Shown: positions 14,077-23,194, counted from the first letter of the stretch. The stretch is 64,000 nt of DNA from Fibrobacteria bacterium (GCA_020633825.1 JACKCV010000002.1:372001-436000), one strand, 5' to 3'. Numbers and translations are program-made. The notes: generated from the sequence alone by a model not told the origin.

Positions 14077-14441
14077 TGGTGCTGGCGGGATTGTTCGGAG
14101 CCACGGCAGTCCTGGCGGGGGCTTTTGGCGCCCATGCCCTGAAGTCCGTCCTCTCCGAGGGCGCTCTGGAGACCTGGGGGACGGCCTCGCAGTACCATCT
14201 CCTCCACGCCGTGGCCCTTCTGGCCTTGGCGACCTGGGTGCGGAACATCCCCAGGCTCGTGCGGGCCTTTCGCTTGATGGCTTCCGGGACCGTCTTGTTC
14301 AGCGGTTCGCTCTACGTGCTCGTTCTCACGGGAATGGGCGGGATCGGATGGATCACACCCCTGGGCGGAATCCTGTTGGTCGCGGCTTGGCTGGATATCG
14401 CCTGGAGCGCCTTCCGTTTCGACCGCGCTCGAGGGAGCTAG
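14073..14441 (+). CDS. DUF423 small membrane protein
   Basis: The product has 122 residues with four hydrophobic helices. MMVLAGLFGATAVLAGAFGAHAL, then the TASQYHLLHAVALLALA helix and a terminal TPLGGILLVAAWLDIAW, are the recognisable DUF423 (YgdD) pattern. The function is unknown and it sits in the inner membrane. The ATG at 14073 overlaps the preceding stop (ATGA) and has GGAGG 8 bases upstream. Confidence 0.88.
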   Translation: MMVLAGLFGATAVLAGAFGAHALKSVLSEGALETWGTASQYHLLHAVALLALATWVRNIPRLVRAFRLMASGTVLFSGSLYVLVLTGMGGIGWITPLGGILLVAAWLDIAWSAFRFDRARGS

Positions 14442-14517
14442 ATTTCCCGCTTCTGGAGTTCGGGGGCCTCCGAGGCCCCGCTCCCGAACGCACCACCACC
14501 ACGGGGAGAAGCAAGGC

Positions 14518-15063
14518 ATGGTTCTGGGCAAGAGCGCATTGCGCGCCGAACTCGCATCCGGAAGGCTCAAGGTCGAGCCCCTCGACGAGGAGCTCCTGCA
14601 GCCGGCCAGCATCGACATGCGCCTGGGCAACCAGTTCCTGATCCCGCATCCCTCGGCGGGTTCGTTCACGCGGTTCGGCGAGAGCATCCCCTACGAGGAG
14701 GTGCGCACCGACTCCTACATCCTTCCCGGAAACGCCTTCGTCCTGGCTCGCACCCGGGAAGTGGTCGATCTCCCCAACGACCTGACCGCTTTCGTCGAAG
14801 GTCGGTCGAGCATCGGTCGCTTGGGATTGTTCATCCAGAACGCCGGGTGGGTCGATCCCGGATTCCGAGGTTCGATCACCCTCGAACTCTACAACGGTCT
14901 CCCGCATCCCATCGAACTTCGAGCCGGATGGCGCGTCTGCCAGCTGGTCTTCGTGCGCATGGAAGGCGACTCCGAGGGGGGGTATGTCGGCAAGTACCAG
15001 GGGCAGATCGACACGACCGGGTCGAGGTTGCACCAGGATCCCGACCGCGCCCTGGGAGCCTGA
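14518..15063 (+). CDS. dcd: dCTP deaminase
   Basis: The product has 181 residues, the usual length. It deaminates dCTP to dUTP in pyrimidine deoxynucleotide supply. PASIDMRLGN and VEGRSSIGRLGLF carry the nucleotide-binding Ser and Arg residues and the catalytic Glu of the family. NAGWVDPGFRGSITLELYN and the C-terminal GKYQGQIDTTGSRLHQD follow. The GRSSIGRLGL form resembles archaeal and actinobacterial enzymes, some of which also hydrolyse dUTP, so bifunctionality is possible but not shown. It lies 76 bases after the DUF423 gene. Confidence 0.93.
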   Translation: MVLGKSALRAELASGRLKVEPLDEELLQPASIDMRLGNQFLIPHPSAGSFTRFGESIPYEEVRTDSYILPGNAFVLARTREVVDLPNDLTAFVEGRSSIGRLGLFIQNAGWVDPGFRGSITLELYNGLPHPIELRAGWRVCQLVFVRMEGDSEGGYVGKYQGQIDTTGSRLHQDPDRALGA

Positions 15064-15181
15064 CTCCTCCTCCCCGCCTTCGCTCGCCTTCCCGCCCCCC
15101 GGGGAGACGGGCGGAAAAACTTTCCTCCGCCGGAATTCCCAGCCTGCATGGCAACCGGCGGAATGCTAAGATGGAACGAAC

Positions 15182-15910
15182 ATGCTCTACGGCATCTACT
15201 CCGACATTCACGGCAACCTCGAGGCGCTGCAAGCCGTCATGGCTGCGATGGACCAACTGGGGGTCCAGAGACGGATCTGCCTGGGAGACGCGGTCGGCTA
15301 CTGTGCGAATCCCAACGAATGCGTCGACATCATCCGGGAGCGATCCGACGTGGTCATCCTCGGGAACCACGATTCGGTGGCCCTCGGCCGGGAATCCTCG
15401 GAGAATTTCAACTTCTACGCCCGTCGTGCCATCGAATGGACGCGTGAGTCGATCACCAAGGAAACCACGGACTTCCTCCAGACCTTGGAATACGTGAAGT
15501 CCGAAGGGGAGCTGTGCTTCGTCCACGCCTCTCCTCGATCTCCTGCCGACTGGTATTATGTGACCTCCCTCGACGATGCGGTCGACGCCTTCAGCTTCTT
15601 CAAGCAGAAGATCTGCTTCGTGGGCCATACGCACTGGCCCGTGATCGTGGTGATGGAGGCCGAACAGTCGTTCCGCATCTGCGACACCCTCTCGCATTCC
15701 CTCGAAGGCGACCAGCGCATGCTGGTGAACGTCGGATCCGTGGGACAGCCGCGCGACCGCAATTCGCAGGCGAGTTTCTGCTTGTGCGACAGTGACAGCC
15801 TCTCGGTGGAGATCGTTCGCGTTCCCTACGACATCCAAACGACCCAGGAGAAGATGCGCGGCCACGACTTCGCCGATTTCCTGATCCAACGGTTGGCCGA
15901 AGGTCGATGA
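15182..15910 (+). CDS. Metallophosphoesterase, YfcE/DUF2437-like
   Basis: The product has 242 residues with all calcineurin-like metal motifs in order: GIYSDIHGN (5-13), LGDAVGYCANP (about 38-48), ILGNHDS (about 59-65), FVHASP and VGHTHWP (about 145). These coordinate two divalent metals for phosphoester hydrolysis. There is no signal peptide, so it is cytoplasmic. The full-length prokaryotic family includes diadenosine-polyphosphate and cyclic-nucleotide hydrolases, and the substrate cannot be told from sequence. Its stop overlaps the ATG of the Nudix-HAD gene, so the two are coupled. Confidence 0.85.
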   Translation: MLYGIYSDIHGNLEALQAVMAAMDQLGVQRRICLGDAVGYCANPNECVDIIRERSDVVILGNHDSVALGRESSENFNFYARRAIEWTRESITKETTDFLQTLEYVKSEGELCFVHASPRSPADWYYVTSLDDAVDAFSFFKQKICFVGHTHWPVIVVMEAEQSFRICDTLSHSLEGDQRMLVNVGSVGQPRDRNSQASFCLCDSDSLSVEIVRVPYDIQTTQEKMRGHDFADFLIQRLAEGR

Positions 15911-17127
15911 ATTCCGGGGCGCCTCGCGCCGCTGTGGCTGTCCTCGCGAGGGGGCTGGGAAGCGGAGATCCGAGGGTACTTCTGGGGAAGCGCAGGGAAG
16001 ATCCCCGCGATCCTTGGAGCGGACATCTGGCCCTTCCCGGTGGACGTCGGGATGAATCCGATGGTGATCTCCTCGACACCGCCATCCGGGAACTCCAGGA
16101 AGAAGCCGGGTTGGCCGTGGATCGGACTCGCGCCTGCGGACCCTTGCCGGATGTCGTCGCCGGGCGTGTGACCGGGCGGGATACCCGGGTGCGTCCCTGG
16201 TTGATCGAGGCGAACCCCGGCGACGAACCGGGATTCGGCGATGGGGAAATGGTGTCCTGGGAGTGGTTTCCTCTGCGGGACCTGGATCGCGCCGACCTGA
16301 AGGTGAGAGTCCGACCCGGGGAAGGATGGGATCTGCCGGGAGTTCGTCGGCCCCAGGGAACCCTCTGGGGCATGACCCTGAATCTCCTGCAAAGCGTGTG
16401 GGACGGTCCTCTGGTCGATCGTTCACGCTGGTGGCTGGACTACGACGGCACCATGTATCCCGCCTCCCATGTGCTCACCGAGGCGGTCGATCGTCGGATC
16501 ACCGAATGGGTGGCCAGCTCCCGGGGGATTCCCTGGGACGAGGCGGATGCGCTCCGCACACGCTTGTACCGCGATCACGGCAACACCTTGCGGGGCATGA
16601 TGCGGGAGTCGGACGCCGATCCCCATGCCTACCTCGACTATGTCTTCGATCTGCCCCACGACCACATGCCCCTTCCCGATCCACGACTGGAAACCTTCCT
16701 GCGAGCCACCCTCCAGCCCGTGTCGGTGTTCACCAACGCGCGTGCCGACTATGTCGCGCGCGGGCTCGAGGCGATGGGGATCCGGGACCTCGTCGGGACC
16801 ATCCACGACATCGAGTCCTTCGGATGGAGCGCCAAGCCCGATCCGGGAGTCTACCGGAGCGTTCTGGAACGCGAAGGGGTCGTGGGGGAGGTGGTGGCTT
16901 TCGTCGACGACCGAGTCGACAATCTGGTTCCCGCCCGGACCTTGGGGATGGAGACGATCCTCGTCGACGAAGGCGGACGCCATGCCTGGCGCGAGGAGGG
17001 CATGACCGATGTCGACGCGCTGGCTCCCTATGGATTCAAGGTGCGTCGGGCGGGGGATCTCCTCTGGCTGGCGCATCCCCGGCTGGGCACGGATCTGGTC
17101 GGGGAGTCCCCGAGTTCCGGGAATTGA
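15907..17127 (+). CDS. Fusion: Nudix hydrolase (CoA-pyrophosphatase-like) + HAD pyrimidine 5'-nucleotidase
   Basis: The product has 406 residues with two separate enzyme domains. Residues 5-165 are a Nudix domain: LALPGGRRD (41-49) and TAIRELQEEAGL (58-69) give the REx2EExG core, and the spacing fits the NudL/CoA-diphosphatase branch. Residues 173-385 are a HAD phosphatase: WWLDYDGTMYP (catalytic Asp178 and Asp180), VFTNA (motif II), SAKPDPGVY (Lys motif III) and VAFVDDRVDN (acidic motif IV), close to the Sdt1/PhoP-type pyrimidine 5'-nucleotidases. The frame is continuous with no sign of a frameshift. It starts on the stop of the metallophosphoesterase. Joint removal of damaged nucleotides is an attractive inference. 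Confidence 0.88.
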   Translation: MNSGAPRAAVAVLARGLGSGDPRVLLGKRREDPRDPWSGHLALPGGRRDESDGDLLDTAIRELQEEAGLAVDRTRACGPLPDVVAGRVTGRDTRVRPWLIEANPGDEPGFGDGEMVSWEWFPLRDLDRADLKVRVRPGEGWDLPGVRRPQGTLWGMTLNLLQSVWDGPLVDRSRWWLDYDGTMYPASHVLTEAVDRRITEWVASSRGIPWDEADALRTRLYRDHGNTLRGMMRESDADPHAYLDYVFDLPHDHMPLPDPRLETFLRATLQPVSVFTNARADYVARGLEAMGIRDLVGTIHDIESFGWSAKPDPGVYRSVLEREGVVGEVVAFVDDRVDNLVPARTLGMETILVDEGGRHAWREEGMTDVDALAPYGFKVRRAGDLLWLAHPRLGTDLVGESPSSGN

Positions 17128-17153
17128 GGAGTGATCCCCCCCTCCCCTCCGGA

Positions 17154-18218
17154 ATGACCGCACCACCCCTGCACCGCCCAGCCCTCTCCATCTGGCTGTC
17201 GGCCGGGGAGGTGTCGGGAGATCGTCTGGCGGCCCGGGTCGCCCGGGCGATGACCCTGCGCGACCCGGGAATTCGTCTCACCGGCTTCGCGGGACCGGCC
17301 ATGCGTCGGGAAGGGGTGTTTCCGGCCGGGGACGCCATGACTTTCGCCCTTTCCGGGTGGTCGGCCGTGGTGCCGCGCCTTCCCTGGTTGGTGCTGGCCC
17401 TGCAAGGAGCCGTTCGCCGAGCTCTGCGGGAAAAGCCCGATCTGGTGGTGGCCTTCGACGCTCCCGGATTCCATCGGGTCTTCCTGCAACGCATCCGCAA
17501 GGCGGGTTTGGCCACGGCATGGGTGGCTCCTCCCCAGCTTTGGGCCTGGCGCCATCGTGTCGAGCCCGTCCTGCAAGGGATGGAAACCTTTCCGCTCCAC
17601 GAGTTCGAGCAGGAAGCACTGCGGCGGCAAGGGGCTCGCGTCCGTTGGGTGGGGTTCCCGGGAGATATACCCTCCACCGAATCCTGCGGTTCCAGGGAAT
17701 TCCTGGCCTTGCTTCCAGGTTCCCGCCCGGCGTGGGCACGCAGGCATCGGGACCTTTTCCTGGAAGCGGCCCACCGGTCTGGATTGCCCCTGGCTCCGAT
17801 GGTCGCGATCCCCTCCGGGCGGAAGGCGAACACCGGGGAGATGGAGTGCTCGGCACTTTGGGGGCGCTCGGCCTTGGCCTTGGCTCTTCCTGGAACGGGC
17901 GTTCTGGAGGCCGCTCTGGCCGGCATCCCCACCGTGGTCGCGGCACGCCCGGGATGGATCGACCGAAGCCTGGCGAAATCGCGGTTGGTCGACGGAGTGC
18001 TGTCGTTGCCCAACCGGATCCTCGGAGAAGAACTCTTGCCGGAATTCCTGGGAACCCCGACCGCGGAGATCCTCGCCGAAGCGTTGCGCACACTGTGGCT
18101 CAGGCGCCAGCAGGTGGCGCGAAGGTTGGCCAAGCTTCCGGCCAAGATGGGGGAGGATGGAGCGTTGGAGCGACTCTCGGAGGCTCTCCTGCAACTCGCC
18201 GTGCGACCACGACACTGA
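17154..18218 (+). CDS. lpxB: Lipid-A-disaccharide synthase
   Basis: The product has 354 residues, slightly shorter than the usual 380. It joins UDP-diacylglucosamine to lipid X to form the lipid A disaccharide at the inner membrane. SIWLSAGEVSGDRLAARV near the N-terminus is the LpxB signature. VVAFDAPGFH replaces the usual DxPxFN, WVAPPQLWAW corresponds to the VSPxxWAW motif, and LALLPGSRPAWARRH to the LPGSR motif. ALPGTGVLEAAL is the nucleotide-sugar site. I chose ATG 17154 because it directly precedes the conserved start; the frame is open upstream over the previous gene. No other lpx gene is in the window. Confidence 0.9.
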   Translation: MTAPPLHRPALSIWLSAGEVSGDRLAARVARAMTLRDPGIRLTGFAGPAMRREGVFPAGDAMTFALSGWSAVVPRLPWLVLALQGAVRRALREKPDLVVAFDAPGFHRVFLQRIRKAGLATAWVAPPQLWAWRHRVEPVLQGMETFPLHEFEQEALRRQGARVRWVGFPGDIPSTESCGSREFLALLPGSRPAWARRHRDLFLEAAHRSGLPLAPMVAIPSGRKANTGEMECSALWGRSALALALPGTGVLEAALAGIPTVVAARPGWIDRSLAKSRLVDGVLSLPNRILGEELLPEFLGTPTAEILAEALRTLWLRRQQVARRLAKLPAKMGEDGALERLSEALLQLAVRPRH

Positions 18219-18365
18219 CATGCAGGTACTGATCCAACAATTCAAGGGATGATTTCGGGTTTTTTGAGGATTCGTCCTATCTTTGGCGAATCTGCAGGGA
18301 AGAAAAGGGTGCGAGTACACCATTTCGGACCATGAGGTCCTGCAGGCCCGAGAACAGGGGAGACG

Positions 18366-21095
18366 ATGAAGCATTGGCAGGAGATTGAGGGTGGGTGGAC
18401 CATCCAGTGGATGGACAATCCCGCGGACACGACAACCCCAGCGACCAAGGCGCCTGCCAAGTCCGCTGTGGCCGTCTTCCCCAGCGTTTGTGGTCCCGTC
18501 GCCACCGTTCCGGCTTTGGGGAGATGGTACGCCACCATCCCCATGGACAAGAATTACGCCGCCGGAAGGCTCATCCTCCGGCTGGCTGGCGCGAACGGCC
18601 CCACCCGCGTGTATGCCGCCGGCAAGGCTGTCGGCGATCTCCTGCCTCCCTGGCTGCCCGCGTACGTCGATCTGGGAGCCCATGCCCAGGCCGGAAAGCC
18701 CTTGGTGGTCTGCGTCGAGGTCGAGGCTCCCCGCGCGGGCGGGGAATGGCCCGTGGGCGAAGGCGAGGCGCTGGCCCTGGGACCTGTTCTGCACGAAGCC
18801 CCGAAGGTTCTCTCGGTGGCAGGACCCGCCATGCTGGAAGTCCTCGTGCGCACCGATTTCCACACCGAACGAGCCCGCGCCTCGATTCGTTTCGACGCGG
18901 CGAAAGGGGCCAAGCTGCCCCTTTCGGTGAAGCTCGCTTCCCCGGATGGCCAGAAGGGCGAGTTCAAGCGGGAAGTGGTCCTTTCCGAGGACGGCGGGTT
19001 GGTGGAGTTCGAATTCGAAATCCCCGATCCCAAGGTCTGGAGTCCCGAGCAGCCTGGCCTGTATGGTTTCGAAGTGCTCCTCGAGGGGGGCCAGTCCCTC
19101 AAGACCGCGTTCGGATTCTCCGCCCCGTCCTGGACGGAGAAGGGGATCACCTTCAACGAAACCCCGCTGTTCGTCCGCGGCGTGCGTTGGGACGCGGCCG
19201 GGAGCGCCGGCTTCCTTTCCCAGGGATCTCCCAAGGCGGAGCTTTCCAGGATCAAGGATGCCGGATTCAACACCGTCTTCCCTTGCTCGGCACCTTTTCC
19301 GGAATCCCTGGTCCTGGTGGCCCAGCAATTGGGAATCATGGTCATCCAGAATCTCGGCGTCGGGGCCATGACCGATTCCGATCCGGCCCTGGAGCGTACG
19401 GCGCACCACAGTGCCGCCATGATCTCCCGGCAGGAGAACTTCCCGGGAGTGCTGGCCTTCGTCGCCGCCGATCTTCCAGGCTCCCTACTGTCTTCCCGGG
19501 ATGTGGAATGGCTCAAGGGAGTGCAGGCCGCACGCCAGGAACAGATCCCCAAGGGCTGGCGCAAGGATCCGCTGCGCACCATCCTGTCGCATTTCGGGGG
19601 AACTCGACTGGAAGTGGGGCAGGTTCCCACCCAGGATCCCGTTCAGGCGCTTTGCATCGGGGCGCGGGCCCCGTCGTCCGTCGAAGTCCACCGCTTCCGG
19701 CTGCCGGCCCCGGTCTCGATCCAGCGGCAGAGCTTCCTTTCCAAGCACCTGCATCCGAGGGACCCCTCCGATCTTTCCGGCCAAGGGCTCGGCGACAGCC
19801 TGTTCTGGAAGAAGCTCCACAAGTCGAAGACCGGCGCAGGCAAATTCTTCGCCGCGCGCTTGGGCTGCCCCTCCATCCTCGATCCGGAATCGACCCTCCA
19901 GGCCCTGGGCTCAGAAAAGAGCCCTCGCTCGGAGGCCCTGGGGAAGCTGCAACGCCAATTGGGCCAGGAGTTGGCCCAGGCCGGACTCAAGGACATCTGG
20001 ACGGCCTCCTCCTTCGCCACTTCCTGCCAACAGGTCGCCGCGCTCGCCGTGCTGCGTCAGGCCGACGCCCTGGCGGTCAATCCACGCTGCTGCGGAATCC
20101 TGGTCAACCAGTGGAGCGACACCCCCTTGCACGCCTCCGGCCTGGTCGGGTTGGTGGGACAATCCAAGCCCGGGTTCGAGTTGTTCCGCAAGTACCACAA
20201 GCCGGTCCGGGTGATCGCCGAGGCGACCGTCCGGACGCCCTACACCATGCAGTCGGCCGCCATTCGCATCCACATGGCCAACGACGGCGCTCCGGGGGAG
20301 TACAGCCTCCTCCTGCGTGTGAAGGGGAACAACGGACGCATCTGGCACCAGGAGTCGCTCCCGGCCTTGTCCGAAGGCGGCATTTCGACGGTCGGGAAGT
20401 TCGAGTTCCCGGTCGGAGACGAACGAGGATCCTTCACCTTCGACATGCAGTTGTCCCGAACGGGACGCGACGTCTATCGAACCGAGGAAACGTTCTACGT
20501 CCCGCCCGCGGTCAATCTCGAATCCGCCTCGCAGGTGTTCCGGTATCTGGGCGATTTTCCCAGCGAGGTGGTGCGGCACGGGAAAACCGATGCCCGAGCC
20601 GTGCTGGTGAACCAGGTTTGCACCTTCGATCCCACGCGGTTGCAGGAACTTCTCGACGACGCCGTGACCGGGCTCACCGTGATCTTCGCGGGGATCGATC
20701 CCGACGATGCGCGTTTCCTCCAGAAGCACGGTGGTCTCACCTATGCCCTGGAGCTCTTCCCGGCCGCCTCCGCGGGGGGAGAGGGGTTCCACTTCCTGGC
20801 CCAGTCCCCTTTGTTCGCTCGGCTACCCGCCGGCATCGTCGCCGGGGAAGTCCACGCGGATCTCCTTCCCGCATGGTCCTTGGCCCGGTTGCCGGGAGCC
20901 CAGGTGGCTGCCGGCTTCGCCCAGATCCCGGGGACCTCGACGCAATGGAACTTCTGCGCCGACATCCAGTCGGTCCCGCACGGAAAGGGACGCATCGTGT
21001 TCCACCAGTACCGTTTGTGGGACAAGCTGGGATCCTCGGCGCTGGCCGATGCCCTGTTCTCCAATCTCGCAGACCAGGTCCGGGAGCAGGCGTGA
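18366..21095 (+). CDS. Glycoside-hydrolase family 2-like protein, probably without catalytic acid
   Basis: The product has 909 residues and no signal peptide (MKHWQEIEGGWTIQW), so it appears cytoplasmic. The domain order fits GH2: an N-terminal jelly-roll (to about 160), an Ig-like domain ending KVWSPEQPGLYGFEVLL (about 223-240), then a TIM-barrel opening GITFNETPLFVRGVRW (about 259-275) with KDAGFNTVFPCSAPFPESLVLVAQQLGIMVIQNLG. Where active GH2 enzymes have the acid/base GNE, this protein reads VLAFVAADLPGS, and I find no clear catalytic Glu pair. The C-terminal 250 residues are beta-rich and unrecognised. It is either an inactive scaffold or binding protein or a divergent enzyme. GGGGAGA precedes the ATG. 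Confidence 0.65.
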   Translation: MKHWQEIEGGWTIQWMDNPADTTTPATKAPAKSAVAVFPSVCGPVATVPALGRWYATIPMDKNYAAGRLILRLAGANGPTRVYAAGKAVGDLLPPWLPAYVDLGAHAQAGKPLVVCVEVEAPRAGGEWPVGEGEALALGPVLHEAPKVLSVAGPAMLEVLVRTDFHTERARASIRFDAAKGAKLPLSVKLASPDGQKGEFKREVVLSEDGGLVEFEFEIPDPKVWSPEQPGLYGFEVLLEGGQSLKTAFGFSAPSWTEKGITFNETPLFVRGVRWDAAGSAGFLSQGSPKAELSRIKDAGFNTVFPCSAPFPESLVLVAQQLGIMVIQNLGVGAMTDSDPALERTAHHSAAMISRQENFPGVLAFVAADLPGSLLSSRDVEWLKGVQAARQEQIPKGWRKDPLRTILSHFGGTRLEVGQVPTQDPVQALCIGARAPSSVEVHRFRLPAPVSIQRQSFLSKHLHPRDPSDLSGQGLGDSLFWKKLHKSKTGAGKFFAARLGCPSILDPESTLQALGSEKSPRSEALGKLQRQLGQELAQAGLKDIWTASSFATSCQQVAALAVLRQADALAVNPRCCGILVNQWSDTPLHASGLVGLVGQSKPGFELFRKYHKPVRVIAEATVRTPYTMQSAAIRIHMANDGAPGEYSLLLRVKGNNGRIWHQESLPALSEGGISTVGKFEFPVGDERGSFTFDMQLSRTGRDVYRTEETFYVPPAVNLESASQVFRYLGDFPSEVVRHGKTDARAVLVNQVCTFDPTRLQELLDDAVTGLTVIFAGIDPDDARFLQKHGGLTYALELFPAASAGGEGFHFLAQSPLFARLPAGIVAGEVHADLLPAWSLARLPGAQVAAGFAQIPGTSTQWNFCADIQSVPHGKGRIVFHQYRLWDKLGSSALADALFSNLADQVREQA

Positions 21096-21138
21096 CACGT
21101 TCCGCCGCCGACGCTCCCCATTTCCCGAGGCGCCTCAC

Positions 21139-21837
21139 ATGAACCTGGATCCCAAGATCGTCGCCTTCAACGCCTGGCGCAAACGCCGCGCATTGGAGGC
21201 CGGACTCCAGAGCCCGGAAGCCCTGCTCGACGAATGGAAGTTCAAACGCATCCTCATCGCCGACCCGAAGGACATCTACGACCTGGAGAACCTCCGTCTT
21301 CTGACGGCTCCCCTGTTCGCCCAATACGGGGAAGACCTCCTGCGCCTGGCGCAGGGACGTCCCACGACCGACGAGTTGTCCCCGGCGGCGCGTCGACGCC
21401 TCCTCGAGGACGACGGCCCGAGCACGCCACGGGTTCGCGGAGCGGGAACCATCCGACACACCTCGACGCGCCCTTCGCGGACGGTGGTGGAACGGGCGGG
21501 CGTGCGTCGCGACGATCCCGTGGTGAAGCTGCACCAGGGGAATGTCTCCTCCGATCGCAAGGTCATCGTCGATTTCCATCCCGCCGAAGCGCACCAGGAG
21601 TGGAAGGCCAAGCCCTTTGAATTCGGTTGCCAGACCCTCTCCTTCAAATACTGGGAGACCGAGTTCCTCGAAGCCTGGGGAGCCTTGCTCGACGACCTGG
21701 TCTCCGGGGTGGTTTCGCCCGAGTCCGAGGATGAGAAAGCCGTTCTCCAGATCGCCCGGCGCGAGCGCAAGGCGAGCAAGGAATGGGAGATGGCTCTGAC
21801 GAAATTGGTTCTTCGGCGCACCTACGAAAACTCCTGA
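21139..21837 (+). CDS. Hypothetical protein, possible HRDC-like N-terminus
   Basis: The product has 232 residues, cytoplasmic and charged. I placed the start at ATG 21139 (MNLDPKIVAFNAWRKRRAL), 43 bases after the GH2-like gene; the frame is open upstream but runs over that gene. Residues 20-75 (SPEALLDEW, KRILIADPKDI, LFAQYGEDLLRLAQG) recall the end of an HRDC nucleic-acid-binding domain. The middle is a basic linker rich in Arg, Ser and Thr. The second half (FGCQTLSFKYWETEFLEAW and a Lys/Arg/Glu-rich helix) matches nothing I know. Function unknown. Confidence 0.55.
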   Translation: MNLDPKIVAFNAWRKRRALEAGLQSPEALLDEWKFKRILIADPKDIYDLENLRLLTAPLFAQYGEDLLRLAQGRPTTDELSPAARRRLLEDDGPSTPRVRGAGTIRHTSTRPSRTVVERAGVRRDDPVVKLHQGNVSSDRKVIVDFHPAEAHQEWKAKPFEFGCQTLSFKYWETEFLEAWGALLDDLVSGVVSPESEDEKAVLQIARRERKASKEWEMALTKLVLRRTYENS

Positions 21838-21994
21838 CCTGAGCGGCTGCGCGGGCGCATACTCCCCTCCAGGCCTCCTCGACGTATGCAGATACGCCTT
21901 CGGGGGCCTGTCGAGTCGTCTGCATCCCGCTCGCTCGCTCAGGGCCGGGTGAGGGAGGGGCTGGGGCTTGCGGTCGCTGAAGGCGGTGGTGGGA

Positions 21995-22672
21995 CTCGGG
22001 GAGGTCGCGCGGGTTTTGGCGGCGACGCTTCGCTGGCCGCGTTGTTACTCCGCTGGTTGAGGTGCTCGAAACCTGCGGAGGCCAGGGCGTCGGGTAGCGA
22101 CTGTGCATGCGGTTTGCGGGGTGAGGGAGGTCGTGCGGGTTTTGGCGGCGACGCTTCGCTAGCCGCGTGGGGGCGGACAGGCTTGAGGCGGGTCGCTCCG
22201 CTGGTTGCCCTTCGACAGGCTCAGGAACCGGTGTCTCGAAACCTGCGGAGGGCAGGGCGTCGGCTCGCGATCGTGCATGCGGTTGGCGGGGGTGAGGGAG
22301 GTCGCGCGGGTTTTGGCGGCGACGCTTCGCTAGCCGCGTGGGGGCGGACAGGCTTGGGGCGGGTCGCTCCGGTGGTTGCCCTTCGACAGGCTCAGGAACC
22401 GGTGTCTCGAAACCTGCGGAGGGCAGGGCGTTGGGTCGCGACCGTGCATGCGGTTGGCGGGGTGAGGGAGGTCGCGCGGGTTTTGGCGGCGACGCTTCGC
22501 TGGCCGCGTGGGAGCGGACAGGCTCGCGGCGGGTCGCTCCGCTGGTTGCCCTTCGATAGGCTCAGGAACCGGTGTCTCGAAACCTGCGGAGGCCAGGGCG
22601 TCGGCTCGCGACCGTGCATGCGGTTGGCCGGGTGAGGGAGGTCGTGCGGGTTTTGGCGGCGAAATGGATGCG
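21995..22672. repeat. Tandem array of about 170-bp imperfect repeats
   Basis: The anchor gggttttggc recurs at 22011, 22137, 22308, 22478 and 22648, with spacings of 126, 171, 170 and 170. This gives four units, the first lacking about 44 bp, plus a partial fifth. Each full unit contains CTTCGACAGGCTCAGG flanked by GGTT/AACC, then a conserved CTCGAAACCTGCGGAGG and TGCATGCGGTT. The periods are not all multiples of three and no conserved frame survives, so it is non-coding. It fills the gap between a hypothetical gene and the SpoIIAA-like gene. The preceding 21838-21994 holds nothing recognisable. Confidence 0.9.
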
Positions 22673-22797
22673 GTTGTCCTGAAGGACAGAAAACGGTATA
22701 CTTACCGTGTGGGACGAGCGGGTGGAGATGTGCTCCGCTGCGCGGATCGGTTTCGGCTGGGGAAATCCTCCAGGGCGGCCGAACGAGGGAATACCTG

Positions 22798-23175
22798 ATG
22801 TCGATCGTGTTCGAGTACGAGGAAGCATGCGGCTGGTTCAGGATCGTCGTTGCCGGGAAGGTCGATCTTGCGGAATATCGCGCCGTCTTGGACCGGATGT
22901 CGGATGCTTCCCTGTACCCGGAAGGCACCCCGGCGATCTGGGATCTGAGGGGATTCGAATTGTCGGAATTTGACACCGCTCTGGTCCACCAGGTGAAGAA
23001 TGTCTTCTCCGAGAATGGCTCCCGGAAGGGGGCCAGGATCGCGTTCGTCGTCTCCTCCGAACTTGGATTCGGCATGTTCCGCATGGTCCAATCCATCCTG
23101 GGGATCCAGGAGAATTCCCTCGTCTGCTACGACCTGCGGGAAGCGGAGGAATGGATCGAGACGGGACGCGCCTGA
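22798..23175 (+). CDS. SpoIIAA/STAS-like small protein
   Basis: The product has 125 residues. The pattern MSIVFEYEEACGWFRIVVAGKVDLAEYRAVLDRM, then GTPAIWDLRGFELSEFD and GARIAFVVSSELGFGMFRMVQSI, fits the SpoIIAA-like (PF11964-type) fold: strand, helix, central strand with Asp-x-Arg, helix. Members are small soluble proteins of uncertain role, related to STAS anti-sigma antagonists but usually lacking the phospho-Ser. GAGGGA lies 8 bases before the ATG. It sits just after the tandem repeats and ends convergently with the DUF805 gene. Confidence 0.65.
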   Translation: MSIVFEYEEACGWFRIVVAGKVDLAEYRAVLDRMSDASLYPEGTPAIWDLRGFELSEFDTALVHQVKNVFSENGSRKGARIAFVVSSELGFGMFRMVQSILGIQENSLVCYDLREAEEWIETGRA

Positions 23176-23194
23176 ACGGGGTCGGAAAGATCCT

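Noticed and set aside
21886..22635. A 249-codon open frame through the tandem repeats
   Set aside because: The repeat periods (126, 171, 170, 170) do not keep one frame, so the repeats encode different peptides. It is open only because of composition.
21995..22672. CRISPR array
   Set aside because: The units are about 170 bp and similar over their whole length. There are no short repeats with unique spacers and no cas genes in the window.
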